Below, piece by piece: positions 29,335 to 38,275 of a stretch of 64,000 nucleotides of DNA. The DNA comes from Sphingomonas sp. HF-S4. GTDB taxonomy: Bacteria > Pseudomonadota > Alphaproteobacteria > Sphingomonadales > Sphingomonadaceae. Position 1 is the first letter of the stretch. Each line of letters starts with the position of its first letter. The notes under the pieces are model-generated. The model worked only from the letters and a program-made list of their open reading frames with translations. It was not told where the DNA came from and did not search any database. The DNA is taken from positions 558,001-622,000 of the forward strand of contig NZ_JAWJEJ010000002.1 in assembly GCF_032911445.1 (NCBI RefSeq), in the 5' to 3' direction. The translations under genes were made by a program, and so were the position numbers.

Positions 29335-29366
29335 CAGGCGTCTCCAGAAGCGATATCGCGAATGTA

Positions 29367-29376
29367 TATCGCGATA
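29367..29376. promoter_or_regulatory. OhrR operator, ohrR-proximal copy
   Basis: The perfect palindrome TATCGCGATA lies 33 bases upstream of the ohrR start. A weaker copy (CGATATCG) is at 29351-29358. The same decamer recurs near ohr. Confidence 0.75.
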
Positions 29377-29420
29377 AATATTTGTCTGGACAAGCGCTCC
29401 GACACCAGTTAGAGGTTAAT

Positions 29421-29430
29421 TATCGCGATA
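29421..29430. promoter_or_regulatory. OhrR operator, ohr-proximal copy
   Basis: TATCGCGATA recurs, extended to ATTATCGCGATAAT (29419-29432), 31 bases upstream of the ohr ATG. A half-site TTATCGC follows at 29435-29441. The shared decamers in this divergent gap indicate joint repression by OhrR. Confidence 0.8.
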
Positions 29431-29460
29431 ATCATTATCGCAGAAACTAGGAGCCATGTC

Positions 29461-29886
29461 ATGTCCGTCGATGTCAAATACCGCACCCGCGCCACCTCGA
29501 ATGGCGGTCGCGACGGCGAAGCCCGCAGCGAGGACGGCCGTTTCGTCGCCAAGCTCTCGACGCCGAAGGAACTAGGCGGCGCCGGCGGCGACGGCACCAA
29601 CCCCGAGCAGCTGTTCGCAGCGGGCTATTCGGCGTGCTTCATCGGCGCGCTCAAGGTTGCCGGCCAGCAGTTGAAGCTCAACGTGCCGGCGGAGACCACG
29701 GTCACCGCGACGGTGGGTATCGGCCCGCGCGCGGCAGGCGGCTTCGGCATCACCGCGGACCTGGAAGTCAATCTGCCGGGGATCGAGCGCGCCGATGCCG
29801 AGAAGCTCGTCGAGGCCGCGCACCAGATCTGCCCCTATTCGAACGCCACGCGCAACAATGTGGATGTCGGGCTGACCCTCGCCTGA
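29461..29886 (+). CDS. ohr: Organic hydroperoxide resistance peroxidase Ohr
   Basis: This 141-residue thiol peroxidase reduces organic hydroperoxides. It has the two redox Cys of the family: Cys59 in GYSACFIGAL and Cys124 in HQICPYSNAT. The N-terminal Arg-containing strand and the GGAGGDGTNPEQLFAAGY segment also match. It is divergent from ohrR and under its palindromic operators. An AGGAG ribosome site precedes the start. Confidence 0.95.
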   Translation: MSVDVKYRTRATSNGGRDGEARSEDGRFVAKLSTPKELGGAGGDGTNPEQLFAAGYSACFIGALKVAGQQLKLNVPAETTVTATVGIGPRAAGGFGITADLEVNLPGIERADAEKLVEAAHQICPYSNATRNNVDVGLTLA

Positions 29887-29905
29887 CCGGCGTAGCGGCG
29901 GTGGT

Positions 29906-31246
29906 CTAGGCCGCCGCCGCGCGCACCGCGTCGCAGATGCGATCGACCACCGCCTCGACCTGGCCGCGGTCGTCGCCTTCGGCCATCACGCGGATCACCG
30001 GCTCGGTGCCCGAAGGTCGGATCACGAGGCGGCCGTTGCCCGAAAGCTCGGCCTCGGCGCCGGCGATGGCGTCCTGGACGCGTGCATCGTCGAGCGGCTT
30101 GCCGCCCTTGAAGCGCACATTCTTGAGGATCTGCGGCAGCGGATCGAAGCGATGGAGGACTTCGCTGGCCGGCGCGTCGGCGCGGACGATCTCGGCGAGC
30201 ACCTGCAGCGCCGCGACCAGCCCGTCGCCGGTGGTGGCGTAGTCGGAGAGGATGATGTGCCCGCTCTGCTCGCCGCCGACATTGTAGCCCGACGACCGCA
30301 TCTTCTCGAGGACGTACCGATCGCCGACCGACGTGCGGACCATGCCGAGCCCCTGCGCGGCCAAGTGGCGTTCGAGGCCGAGGTTCGACATCACCGTCGT
30401 GACCAGCCCGCCCCCGGCGAGCCGACCCTGGCGCGCCCAGCCGGCGGCGATCAGCGCCATCAGCTGATCGCCGTCGATGACCTTGCCGGTCTCGTCCACC
30501 ACGATCAGCCGGTCGGCATCGCCATCGAGCGCGATACCGATATGCGCGCCCGATCCCACCACGGTCTCGCACAAGGTATCCGGCGCAGTCGATCCGACGC
30601 CGTCGTTGATGTTCTTGCCATTCGGGGTGACGCCGATGGCGATCACTTCGGCGCCGAGCTCCCACAGCGCCGAGGGGGCGACCTGGTACGCCGCGCCATT
30701 GGCGCAATCGATCACCACCTTCAATCCGTCGAGCGTGAGGTCGCTCGGGAAGGTCGACTTGGCGGCGTGGGTATAGCGCCCGCGGGCATCCTCCACCCGA
30801 CGGGCGCGGCCGATATTCGCCGAGGCGGCAAGCGGCACGTCGCCGTCGATCAGCTTCTCGATCGCCAGCTCGTCCTCGTCGGAGAGCTTGAACCCGTCGG
30901 GGCCGAACAACTTGATGCCGTTATCGGCATAGGGATTGTGGCTCGCCGAGATCATCACGCCCATATCGGCGCGCATCGACTGGGTGAGCATCGCCACTGC
31001 GGGGGTGGGCATCGGTCCGACCAGCACCACGTCCATGCCGACGCTGGTGAACCCCGCGACCATCGCGTTTTCGAGCATATAGCCCGAGAGCCGCGTATCC
31101 TTGCCGATCACCACGCGGTGCTTGTGATCGCCGCGCACGAAATGCGCGCCGGCCGCCATGCCGACCTTCATCGCCATTGCTGCAGTCATCGTCGCGACGT
31201 TGGTGGTGCCGCGAATTCCATCGGTGCCGAAATATTTTCTTGCCAT
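29906..31246 (-). CDS. glmM: Phosphoglucosamine mutase
   Basis: This 446-residue enzyme converts glucosamine-6-phosphate to glucosamine-1-phosphate for peptidoglycan and lipopolysaccharide. The active-site serine is Ser102 in MISASHNP, the metal-binding loop is [12 protein letters not shown], the sugar-binding segment is [10 protein letters not shown], and the phosphate-binding loop is [16 protein letters not shown]. The start FGTDGIRG is diagnostic. The gene ends 20 bases from the convergent ohr gene. It is expected to be essential. Confidence 0.96.
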   Translation of the reverse strand: MARKYFGTDGIRGTTNVATMTAAMAMKVGMAAGAHFVRGDHKHRVVIGKDTRLSGYMLENAMVAGFTSVGMDVVLVGPMPTPAVAMLTQSMRADMGVMISASHNPYADNGIKLFGPDGFKLSDEDELAIEKLIDGDVPLAASANIGRARRVEDARGRYTHAAKSTFPSDLTLDGLKVVIDCANGAAYQVAPSALWELGAEVIAIGVTPNGKNINDGVGSTAPDTLCETVVGSGAHIGIALDGDADRLIVVDETGKVIDGDQLMALIAAGWARQGRLAGGGLVTTVMSNLGLERHLAAQGLGMVRTSVGDRYVLEKMRSSGYNVGGEQSGHIILSDYATTGDGLVAALQVLAEIVRADAPASEVLHRFDPLPQILKNVRFKGGKPLDDARVQDAIAGAEAELSGNGRLVIRPSGTEPVIRVMAEGDDRGQVEAVVDRICDAVRAAAA

Positions 31247-31317
31247 GCCCTGCCTGTTCGCGCCCTTGTGGCGGTTCGTGTCCGCAGGGATAGCGGCGAA
31301 AACTGCAAAGGGCGAGC

Positions 31318-32592
31318 ATGTCGCAACCTACCCGTATTCTTCTGTCGCTCATCGTCGGGCTGACCGTTGGGGCCTTGTTCGCCGCCTACGCGCCGCAGAC
31401 CGGGCTGGCAGTGGCCGAAATCGCCCAGCCGATCGGGCAGGCCTGGCTCAACGGGCTGCAGATGACGATCGTGCCGCTGGTCGTCGCGCTGCTGATCACC
31501 GGCGTGACCGCGACTGCCGAGGCCGCGCAGGCGGGACGGCTTGCGGGGCGCGCGATCGCGCTCTATGTCGTTGTGCTGTTCCTCTCCGCGACTGCCGCCG
31601 CGATCCTGACCCCGCTGTTTCTCCAGATCGCGCCCTTGCCGCAGGAATCGGCGGCGAGCCTGCGCGCGGCGCTGGCCGGGGCCGAGAAGATCGGCCCGGT
31701 GCCGCCGATCGGCGAGTTCATCGCCGCGATCATTCCTGCCAATATCGTCAAGGCCGCGGCGGAGAACGCCTTCCTGTCGCTGATCATCTTCTCACTGGTA
31801 TTCGCCTTCGCGGTCACGCGCGTCGGCGCGGAGGCGCGAACGATGATGACGCGCTTCTTCATCGCACTGCGCGACGTGATGCTGGTGGTGATCGACTGGG
31901 TGCTGTGGATCGGACCGATCGGCGTGTTCGCGCTGGCCCTGGTGGTCGGCGCTAAGGCGGGAACGGGCGCGTTCGGCGCGCTGATCCACTATATCCTCGT
32001 GGTTGCCGGGGTCGGCCTCGTGGTGACCTTGTTCGCCTATCCGGTCGCGGTATTTGGCGGGCGGGTGCGTTTCGCGCGCTATGTCCGTGCGGCGACGCCA
32101 AGCCAGGCCGTGGCGCTGAGCACCCAATCGTCGCTGGCGACGTTGCCGGTGATGATCGAAGGCGCAAGTGGGCTGGGCGTACCGGTCGCGGTCTCGGGCG
32201 TGACGCTGCCACTGGCGGTAGCGATCTTTCGCGCCACCGGCCCGGCGATGAACTTCGCCGTCGCCATCTACGTCGCCTCGTGGTTCCAGGTGCCGCTGAG
32301 CCCCGCGACGCTCGCGGTGGGCGTGGTGGTCGCCACGCTCACGTCGCTCGGGTCGGTCAGCCTGCCGGGCACGGTAAGCTATGTCAGCGCGATCGCGCCC
32401 GTCGCCGCGACGATCGGGGCGCCGGTGGCGCCGCTCGGGCTGCTCGTCGCGGTCGAGACGCTGCCCGACATCATGCGCACCGTCGGCAACGTCACCTGGG
32501 ACCTGGCGACCACGGCCTGGCTATCGCGCCGGGCCGACAAGGTGCCGCTCGACGAGGCGGATGTGATGCTGCAGGAATCCGCCAACAGCTGA
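31318..32592 (+). CDS. Dicarboxylate/amino acid:cation symporter (SDF/DAACS family)
   Basis: This 424-residue inner-membrane transporter has the glutamate-transporter fold. The N terminus includes [20 protein letters not shown]. The C-terminal re-entrant hairpins are marked by [20 protein letters not shown] (the serine-rich HP1 motif) and [20 protein letters not shown] (the TM7 region). The substrate is probably a dicarboxylate or acidic amino acid with cations, but specificity is not readable. It is divergent from glmM and followed by a long inverted repeat. Confidence 0.9.
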   Translation: MSQPTRILLSLIVGLTVGALFAAYAPQTGLAVAEIAQPIGQAWLNGLQMTIVPLVVALLITGVTATAEAAQAGRLAGRAIALYVVVLFLSATAAAILTPLFLQIAPLPQESAASLRAALAGAEKIGPVPPIGEFIAAIIPANIVKAAAENAFLSLIIFSLVFAFAVTRVGAEARTMMTRFFIALRDVMLVVIDWVLWIGPIGVFALALVVGAKAGTGAFGALIHYILVVAGVGLVVTLFAYPVAVFGGRVRFARYVRAATPSQAVALSTQSSLATLPVMIEGASGLGVPVAVSGVTLPLAVAIFRATGPAMNFAVAIYVASWFQVPLSPATLAVGVVVATLTSLGSVSLPGTVSYVSAIAPVAATIGAPVAPLGLLVAVETLPDIMRTVGNVTWDLATTAWLSRRADKVPLDEADVMLQESANS

Positions 32593-32603
32593 GTCCTGCC
32601 CTC

Positions 32604-32701
32604 TACCCCGGCGAAGGCCGGGGCCCAGTTGCTAAGTCCTTCGGGAGGGCGAGGTTGCTCGCTGGCCCCGTCGAGACTGGGCTCCGGCATTCGCCGGGGT
32701 A
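32604..32701. repeat. Inverted repeat element, CCCCGGCGAAGGCCGGGG type
   Basis: Two 26-base arms begin TACCCCGGCGAAGGCCGGGG and end CCCAGT at 32604-32629, with the complement at 32676-32701 (24 of 26 bases pair). A related sequence recurs at 52577. This is an intergenic palindromic repeat of the kind common in sphingomonads. It lies between the convergent symporter and gor genes and may also terminate transcription. Confidence 0.8.
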
Positions 32702-32709
32702 CAGATTAC

Positions 32710-34056
32710 CTACTTCAGCAGCACCAGCTCCTCGGCCATGCTCGGGTGCAGCGCGACGGTGTCGTCGAAGGCTTCCTTGGTGAGCCCAGCCTTCACTGCC
32801 ACCGCGGCGGCCTGGAGGATTTCCGGCGCATCCGGCCCGATCATGTGGATGCCGACCACCCGACCGGTCATCCCGTCGCACACCATTTTATACAGCGCGC
32901 GCTCGTTGCGGTTGGCGAGCACGTTCTTCATCGCGCGGAAGTCCGAGGCATAGACCTTGACCGAGCCGAGCTTGTTGCGCGCCTCGCCCTCGGTCATCCC
33001 GACGCTGGCGATCGGCGGATGGCTGAACACGGCGCTCGGCACGCAGCTGTAATCGACCGTCCGCGGATTGTTGCCGAAGATTGTGTCGGCGAAGGCTTGG
33101 CCCTCGCGGATCGCGATCGGGGTGAGCTGGATGCGATTGGTGACGTCGCCGACGGCGTAGATGCTCTCGACGCTCGACTGGTTGCGCTCGTCGACCTTGA
33201 CCGCACCCTTGGCGTCGAGCTCGATCCCGACCTCCTCGAGCCCCAGATCCTTCGAATTGGGGACGCGGCCGGTGGCGAACAGGACGACGTCGAACTCCAT
33301 CGGTTCCTGCCCGGTGAGGAACACTTTCAGGCACCCGTTTTCGAGCTTTTCGATCTTCTCGAACTCGGCGTGGAAGCGGAAGTCGATGCCCTTGGTCAGC
33401 GAGATCTGGAGCAGCCGGTCGCGGACCGAATGGTCATAGCCGCGAAGGATCACGTCGGTGCGGTTGACCACCGTCACATGGCTGCCGAATTCGTTGAAGA
33501 TCCCGGCGAATTCGTTGGCGATATAGCCGCCGCCCGCGATCAGGATGCGCTTGGGAAGCGCGTCGAGATGGAAGACTTCGTTCGAGGTGATGCCGTGCTC
33601 GCTACCCGGGAATTCGGGAACGTGCGGGTGCGCGCCGGTAGCGATCAGGATGTATTTCGACGTGATTTTCTTGCCCGAGGCGAGCGTCACTTCGTGCGGG
33701 CCGGTGACCGTCGCGCGTTCGAGGATGATCTCGGCGCCGGCGTTGCCGAGACCCTGGGTGTAGAGGCCGTTTAGGCGATCGACGTCGCCAAGGACGTTGT
33801 CGCGCAGGGTCGCCCAGTCGAAATCGCATTCGGGGACCTGCCAGCCGAAGCGCTTGGCATCCTTGAGGTCCTCGGCGAAATGCGCGCCATAGACGAGCAG
33901 CTTCTTGGGGACGCAGCCGCGGATCACGCAGGTGCCGCCGACGCGATACTCCTCGGCCACCGCCACCTTGGCGCCATAGGCCGCCGACACGCGTGAGGCC
34001 CGGACGCCGCCCGACCCCGCACCAATAACGAAGAGATCGTAATCGTATTCGGACAT
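32710..34056 (-). CDS. gor: Glutathione-disulfide reductase
   Basis: This 448-residue flavoprotein regenerates glutathione with NADPH. It has the FAD-binding start YDLFVIGAGSGGVRASRVSA, redox-active Cys43 and Cys48 in GGTCVIRGCVPKK, the NADPH-binding GGGYIANEFAGIF segment, and the C-terminal VALHPSMAEELVLLK with the catalytic His-Pro. The ATG at 34056 was preferred because the FAD fold begins directly after it. It supports the ohr and glyoxalase systems elsewhere in this window. Confidence 0.95.
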   Translation of the reverse strand: MSEYDYDLFVIGAGSGGVRASRVSAAYGAKVAVAEEYRVGGTCVIRGCVPKKLLVYGAHFAEDLKDAKRFGWQVPECDFDWATLRDNVLGDVDRLNGLYTQGLGNAGAEIILERATVTGPHEVTLASGKKITSKYILIATGAHPHVPEFPGSEHGITSNEVFHLDALPKRILIAGGGYIANEFAGIFNEFGSHVTVVNRTDVILRGYDHSVRDRLLQISLTKGIDFRFHAEFEKIEKLENGCLKVFLTGQEPMEFDVVLFATGRVPNSKDLGLEEVGIELDAKGAVKVDERNQSSVESIYAVGDVTNRIQLTPIAIREGQAFADTIFGNNPRTVDYSCVPSAVFSHPPIASVGMTEGEARNKLGSVKVYASDFRAMKNVLANRNERALYKMVCDGMTGRVVGIHMIGPDAPEILQAAAVAVKAGLTKEAFDDTVALHPSMAEELVLLK

Positions 34057-34064
34057 GCTGACTT

Positions 34065-34150
34065 CCGTTCGCCCCGAACCTGTCGAAGGGCAGAGTGCCA
34101 CGGGCGTGGCGCGAGTGGAAAGCGGGCTTCGACAGGCTCAACCCAAACGG
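34065..34150. repeat. Inverted repeat between gor and pgi
   Basis: CCGTTCGCCCCGAACCTGTC (34065-34084, continuing to GAAGG) faces an imperfect complement that starts GCTTCGACAGGCTCAACCCA at 34126-34150. A third copy of the same unit lies at 37318-37345. It looks like a dispersed intergenic palindrome. Confidence 0.7.
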
Positions 34151-34169
34151 AAGATAGGGTTGCGCAGCC

Positions 34170-35669
34170 TTAGCCGAAAGCCCGCGCGATCAAGTCGGTC
34201 GTCGAAGGATCGAAATCCCCGCCGCCCTGCGCCGCAGCCTTGGCCATCTCCTTGCCGAGCTCGACGCCGAACTGGTCGAACGGGTTGATCCCGAGCAAAA
34301 CTGCGTTGACGAAGGTCCGCTGCTCGTAGAACGCGAGCAGCGCGCCGAGCGTGCGCGGATCGAGCGTGTCGAGTAGCAGCGTCGAACTCGGCCGGTCGCC
34401 GGGATAGGCGCGGGCGAGATCGTCGTGCGGCTTGCCTGCCATCAGCGCGGCGCCTTGCGCGAACATGTTGAGCAGCAGTTGATTGTGGTGCGCATCGGCC
34501 TGGCCGTCGCCGGCCTCGATCACCCCAACGAACTCTACGGGCACGAGCCGGGTGCCCTGGTGGAGCAGCTGGAACACTGCGTGCTGCGCATCGGTGCCGA
34601 CGCCGCCCCAGGTAATTGGTGCCGTCGGCCAATCGACCGGCTGGCCCTCGGCGGTGACGCGCTTGCCGTTCGATTCCATCTCCAGTTGCTGGAGGTAGCT
34701 CGGCAGCAGCCGCAGCCGCTCGTCATAGGCGAAGGTGGCGCGCGTCTCGCAGCCGCGCGCCTGGGCGTAATAGAGGTCTGCGAAGGCGGCGAGCGCCGGC
34801 GCGTTCTTGTCGAGCGGAGTCAGGCGGAAATGGCGGTCCATTTCGGCGGCGCCTTCGAGCATCTCCTCGAACGCATCCCAGCCCAGCGCCAGCGCCGCGG
34901 GGAAGCCGATCGACGACCACAGCGAATAGCGCCCGCCGACCGACTCGGTGAAGGGCAGCACGCGCGTCTCGTCGACGCCCCATTCGATTGCCTTTTCGGG
35001 CGCCGCGGTGAGCGCGATCACGCGGCCGTAGGGATCCTCGACGCCATGGGCTTCGAGCCAGCCCAATGCGCTGTCGGCGTTGAGCATCGTCTCGGTGGTA
35101 GTGAAGGTCTTCGATGCAACGGCGATCAGCGTCGCCTGCGGGTCGAAGCGGTCGAGCGCCTCGTCGAGCGCCGCGCCATCGACATTGGAGACCACCGCAA
35201 CGTCGTAGCGATCGGCATCGCGGCCGAGCGCATCGACGAGCAGGTCGGGGCCCAGAGCCGAGCCACCGATGCCGATATGGAGAATATGGCGGACGGGGCC
35301 CAGGGCCTCGGCCTCGATCGCGTCGATAAGCGCGCGCATGCGGCTGTGGAAGCCGCGAGCGCGGGCGACGCTTTCCGGGGCGCCTTCGCCGCGCTCGGCG
35401 GTGTGCTCGGCGGCGCGGCCTTCGGTGACGTTGATCGCCTGGCCGGCGAACAGCGCGTCACGCTTGGCGGCAAGTCCCATGTCCGCGGCGAGCGCGGCAA
35501 AGGCCTGCACCGCCTGTGGCGTCAGATGCGTCTTCGACCAATCGAAATGGATCCCCGCGACATCGGCCGAAAGCGTGGCGACGCGGCCAGAGTCCCTATC
35601 GAAGAGCTGCTTGAGCGGCGCGGCCTCCAACGCACGAATCGTCGACCAGTCGGGCAATGCCATGTTCAT
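34170..35669 (-). CDS. pgi: Glucose-6-phosphate isomerase
   Basis: This 499-residue enzyme interconverts glucose-6-phosphate and fructose-6-phosphate. The family marks are ILHIGIGGSALGPDLLVDAL, VASKTFTTTETMLNA, GGRYSLWSSIGFPAAL and the C-terminal INPFDQFGVELGKEMAK with the catalytic Lys. Glu in QQLEMESNGKRV matches the active-site glutamate region. It lies upstream of gor on the same strand with a palindromic repeat between, and is divergent from lepB. Confidence 0.95.
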   Translation of the reverse strand: MNMALPDWSTIRALEAAPLKQLFDRDSGRVATLSADVAGIHFDWSKTHLTPQAVQAFAALAADMGLAAKRDALFAGQAINVTEGRAAEHTAERGEGAPESVARARGFHSRMRALIDAIEAEALGPVRHILHIGIGGSALGPDLLVDALGRDADRYDVAVVSNVDGAALDEALDRFDPQATLIAVASKTFTTTETMLNADSALGWLEAHGVEDPYGRVIALTAAPEKAIEWGVDETRVLPFTESVGGRYSLWSSIGFPAALALGWDAFEEMLEGAAEMDRHFRLTPLDKNAPALAAFADLYYAQARGCETRATFAYDERLRLLPSYLQQLEMESNGKRVTAEGQPVDWPTAPITWGGVGTDAQHAVFQLLHQGTRLVPVEFVGVIEAGDGQADAHHNQLLLNMFAQGAALMAGKPHDDLARAYPGDRPSSTLLLDTLDPRTLGALLAFYEQRTFVNAVLLGINPFDQFGVELGKEMAKAAAQGGGDFDPSTTDLIARAFG

Positions 35670-35766
35670 CTCCTTGAGCGCAGGCTGCCCCTATCGTTCC
35701 CTCGCTGCGGCTGCCACCGGATTCAGCCGCTTGACCTCCCCGTCCAGCGCACGCAGAGCACGCCAT

Positions 35767-36633
35767 ATGGAAAATGCGCCCTCGACCGAGCCCGAAAAGC
35801 CCGCAGCCGATGCCCCCAAGCCCTATTCGGTGGGGACCGCACCGGCCGAAAAGCCCAAGTCGGAGTGGAAGGATCTCGGCTCTTTCCTGATCAAGCTTGC
35901 GCTGATCGTGTTCGTGGTGCGCAGCTTCATCTTCTCGCCTTTCTCGATTCCCAGCGAATCGATGCTGCCGCGGCTGCTGATCGGCGACTATCTGTTCATC
36001 ACCAAGTGGAACTACGGCTATTCGAAGCATTCGCTGCCGTGGAGCCTGCCGCTGATCCCGGGGCGCGTCTTCGGCGGCACGCCCGAGCGCGGCGACGTGG
36101 TGGTGTTCAAGGCGCCGCCGGGCAACGATACCGACTGGATCAAGCGCGTCATCGGCCTGCCGGGCGATACCGTGCAGATGATCGACGGCCAGTTGATCCT
36201 CAACGGCAAGGCGATCCCGAAGAATCGCATCGCGCAGTTCGTGTTGCCGATCACGCCCAACTTCCAGCGCTGCCAGCCGCAGTTCCAGAATGTCGATGCG
36301 CAGGGCAACCAGGTGTGCAGCATCCCGCGCTTCCGCGAGACGCTGCCCAACGGCAAGAGCTATGACGTGCTCGACCAAGGCAGCTATCCCAAGGACAATA
36401 CCGGCATCTATTCGGTGCCCGCGGGCCATGTCTTCCTGATGGGCGACAATCGCGACAATTCGACCGACAGCCGCTTCAGTCACGCCGATGGGGGCATCGA
36501 GTTCGTGCCCCTGGAGAATCTGGAGGGCAAGGCAGTGGTCAGCTTCTGGTCGACCGACGGCAGCGCCAACTGGATCCTGCCCTGGACGTGGTTCACCGCC
36601 GCGCGCTGGAACCGGCTGGGAGAAGGCTTCTGA
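35767..36633 (+). CDS. lepB: Signal peptidase I
   Basis: This 288-residue membrane protease cleaves Sec signal peptides. It has one transmembrane segment (about 37-57). The catalytic serine is Ser65 in IPSESMLPRL and the general base is Lys126 in IKRVIGLPGD. Box E is GDNRDNSTDSRF. The proline-rich N-terminal extension (EPEKPAADAPKPYSVG) faces the cytoplasm. It starts the lepB-rnc-era cluster, as in many alphaproteobacteria, and its stop overlaps the likely rnc start. Confidence 0.94.
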   Translation: MENAPSTEPEKPAADAPKPYSVGTAPAEKPKSEWKDLGSFLIKLALIVFVVRSFIFSPFSIPSESMLPRLLIGDYLFITKWNYGYSKHSLPWSLPLIPGRVFGGTPERGDVVVFKAPPGNDTDWIKRVIGLPGDTVQMIDGQLILNGKAIPKNRIAQFVLPITPNFQRCQPQFQNVDAQGNQVCSIPRFRETLPNGKSYDVLDQGSYPKDNTGIYSVPAGHVFLMGDNRDNSTDSRFSHADGGIEFVPLENLEGKAVVSFWSTDGSANWILPWTWFTAARWNRLGEGF

Positions 36634-37304
36634 CCGCCGCGGCGCTGGGGGGCTGGATCGCAGAGACTTTCGGCCGCAAGCCTGCGGACCTCGCGGCCTA
36701 TCAGCGCGCGCTGACGCATGGCAGCCAGGCGGCGGCCAATTACGAGCGGATGGAGTTTCTCGGCGACCGCGTACTCGGCCTCGTCATCGCCGAATGGCTG
36801 TTCGAGAAATTCCCCGACGAGCCTGAGGGTGCGCTGTCGCGCCGGCTCAACGCACTGGTGACCGGGCCGGTCTGCGCCGATGTCGCGCGCGAAGTGGGCG
36901 TTGTGCCGTATCTGCGGCTGGGCAAGCAGGCGCGCGAGGACGGCGCGGCGGACAGCGACAATGTGCTGGGCGACGTGATCGAGGCGCTGATCGGCGCGCT
37001 CTATCTGGAGTTCGGGCTCGAGCCCGCACGGGCGTTCATCCGCAAAGCCTGGTGCGAGCGGATCGGCACGCAGGGCCAGGCGCCCAAGCACCCCAAGTCA
37101 GCGCTCCAGGAATGGGCCGCGGCGAACAACCGCCGCCCGCCCGAATATGAGATCGTCGACCGCTCGGGACCGAACCACTCGCCGCGGTTCAAGGTCAAGG
37201 TGAGCATCGGCAAGCTCCCGGACGCGACCGGCGAGGGCACGAGCAAGCAGGAAGCGGAGACCACGGCTGCGGCGGCGCTGCTGGAAAAGCTGGCTTCCAG
37301 GTAA
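36630..37304 (+). CDS. rnc: Ribonuclease III
   Basis: This protein of about 224 residues processes rRNA and double-stranded RNA. It has the catalytic signature ERMEFLGDRVLGLVIAEWLF (about residues 39-58), the SDNVLGDVIEALIGALYLE metal-site segment and a C-terminal dsRNA-binding domain (PKSALQEWAAANNRRPPEYE, GTSKQEAETTAAAALLEKLA). There is no ATG near the expected start. The best fit is the CTG at 36630, which overlaps the lepB stop as CTGA and has GGGAGAAGG just upstream. A GTG at 36588 would overlap lepB by 46 bases. The start is therefore uncertain. Confidence 0.9.
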   Translation: MTAAALGGWIAETFGRKPADLAAYQRALTHGSQAAANYERMEFLGDRVLGLVIAEWLFEKFPDEPEGALSRRLNALVTGPVCADVAREVGVVPYLRLGKQAREDGAADSDNVLGDVIEALIGALYLEFGLEPARAFIRKAWCERIGTQGQAPKHPKSALQEWAAANNRRPPEYEIVDRSGPNHSPRFKVKVSIGKLPDATGEGTSKQEAETTAAAALLEKLASR

Positions 37305-37317
37305 CGCGGAAAGATCG

Positions 37318-37345
37318 CCCTTCGACAAGTTCGGGGCGAACGGGG
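37318..37345. repeat. Dispersed repeat unit between rnc and era
   Basis: CCCTTCGACAAGTTCGGGGC followed by GAACGGGG matches, in opposite orientation, the repeat at 34065-34089. It is a single arm here and shows no inverted partner. Confidence 0.6.
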
Positions 37346-37357
37346 TAAGGGCACGGA

Positions 37358-38275
37358 ATGTCCCTTGATACTCCCGATTCCCCCACCCAACGCTGCGGCG
37401 TCATCGCCATCGTCGGCGCGCCGAACGCCGGCAAGTCCACCCTGGTCAACCAGCTCGTCGGCCAGAAGGTCGCGATCGTCAGCCCCAAGGCGCAGACCAC
37501 GCGCGCACGATTGATGGGCATCGCGATCGAAGGCGACGCCCAACTCATCCTGGTCGACACCCCCGGCATCTTCACGCCCGAGCGCCGGCTCGATCGTGCG
37601 ATGGTCGCCGCGGCCTGGGAGGGCACCGATGGCGCCGACCTGATCGCGCTGGTGGTCGACGGCAAGGGCGGGACGGGCTCCAAGGTCCAGCAGGTCATCG
37701 AGAGCCTCGCCAACCGCCCCGAGCGGAAGATCCTGATCCTCAACAAGGTCGATATCGCCGACAAGCCGCGGTTGCTCGGCCACGCCGCCAAGCTCAATGA
37801 AATGCTGCCCTTCGACGAGACCTTTTTCGTCAGCGCGCAGACCGGCGACGGCGTGCCCGAGCTCAAGGCCGCGCTGGCCAAGGTGATGCCGGCGAGCGCA
37901 TGGCATTTCCCCGAGGACCAGGTATCCGACGCGACCGAGCGGATGATCGCCGCCGAAGTGACGCGCGAGCAGCTCTATCTCCAGCTGCACGCCGAGCTGC
38001 CTTATGCCAGCGCGATCGAGACCGAGAAATATTCGGAGCGGCCCGACGGCTCGGTCGAGATCCACCAGCAGATCCTCGTCGCGCGCGACACCCAGCGCGC
38101 GATCGTGCTCGGCAAGGGCGGCGCGCGAATCAAGGAGATCGGCGCCCGCGCCCGCGCCGAGCTGTCGCGGATCATGGGGGTGCCGGTGCACCTCTACCTC
38201 CACGTCAAGGTCAACCCGAAATGGGAAGAGGACCGCGGGCTCTATCGCGAGATCGGGCTCGACTGGGTCGACTGA
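37358..38275 (+). CDS. era: GTPase Era
   Basis: This 305-residue GTPase acts in 30S ribosomal subunit maturation. It carries G1 GAPNAGKST (20-28), the QTTRAR G2 region, G3 DTPGIF, G4 NKVD and a C-terminal KH domain (QQILVARDTQRAIVLGKGGA and RIKEIGARARAEL). It completes the lepB-rnc-era cluster. Its last 34 bases overlap the end of the convergent sirtuin gene. Confidence 0.96.
   Translation: MSLDTPDSPTQRCGVIAIVGAPNAGKSTLVNQLVGQKVAIVSPKAQTTRARLMGIAIEGDAQLILVDTPGIFTPERRLDRAMVAAAWEGTDGADLIALVVDGKGGTGSKVQQVIESLANRPERKILILNKVDIADKPRLLGHAAKLNEMLPFDETFFVSAQTGDGVPELKAALAKVMPASAWHFPEDQVSDATERMIAAEVTREQLYLQLHAELPYASAIETEKYSERPDGSVEIHQQILVARDTQRAIVLGKGGARIKEIGARARAELSRIMGVPVHLYLHVKVNPKWEEDRGLYREIGLDWVD

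Noticed and set aside
28894..29886. Thiamine (TPP) riboswitch near thiD
   Set aside because: No TPP-box pattern was seen upstream of the ThiD-VOC gene; DUF1272 and ohrR lie directly after it.
32604..32701. CRISPR-like repeats
   Set aside because: There are only two arms, in inverted orientation and without spacers, so this is a palindrome and not an array.
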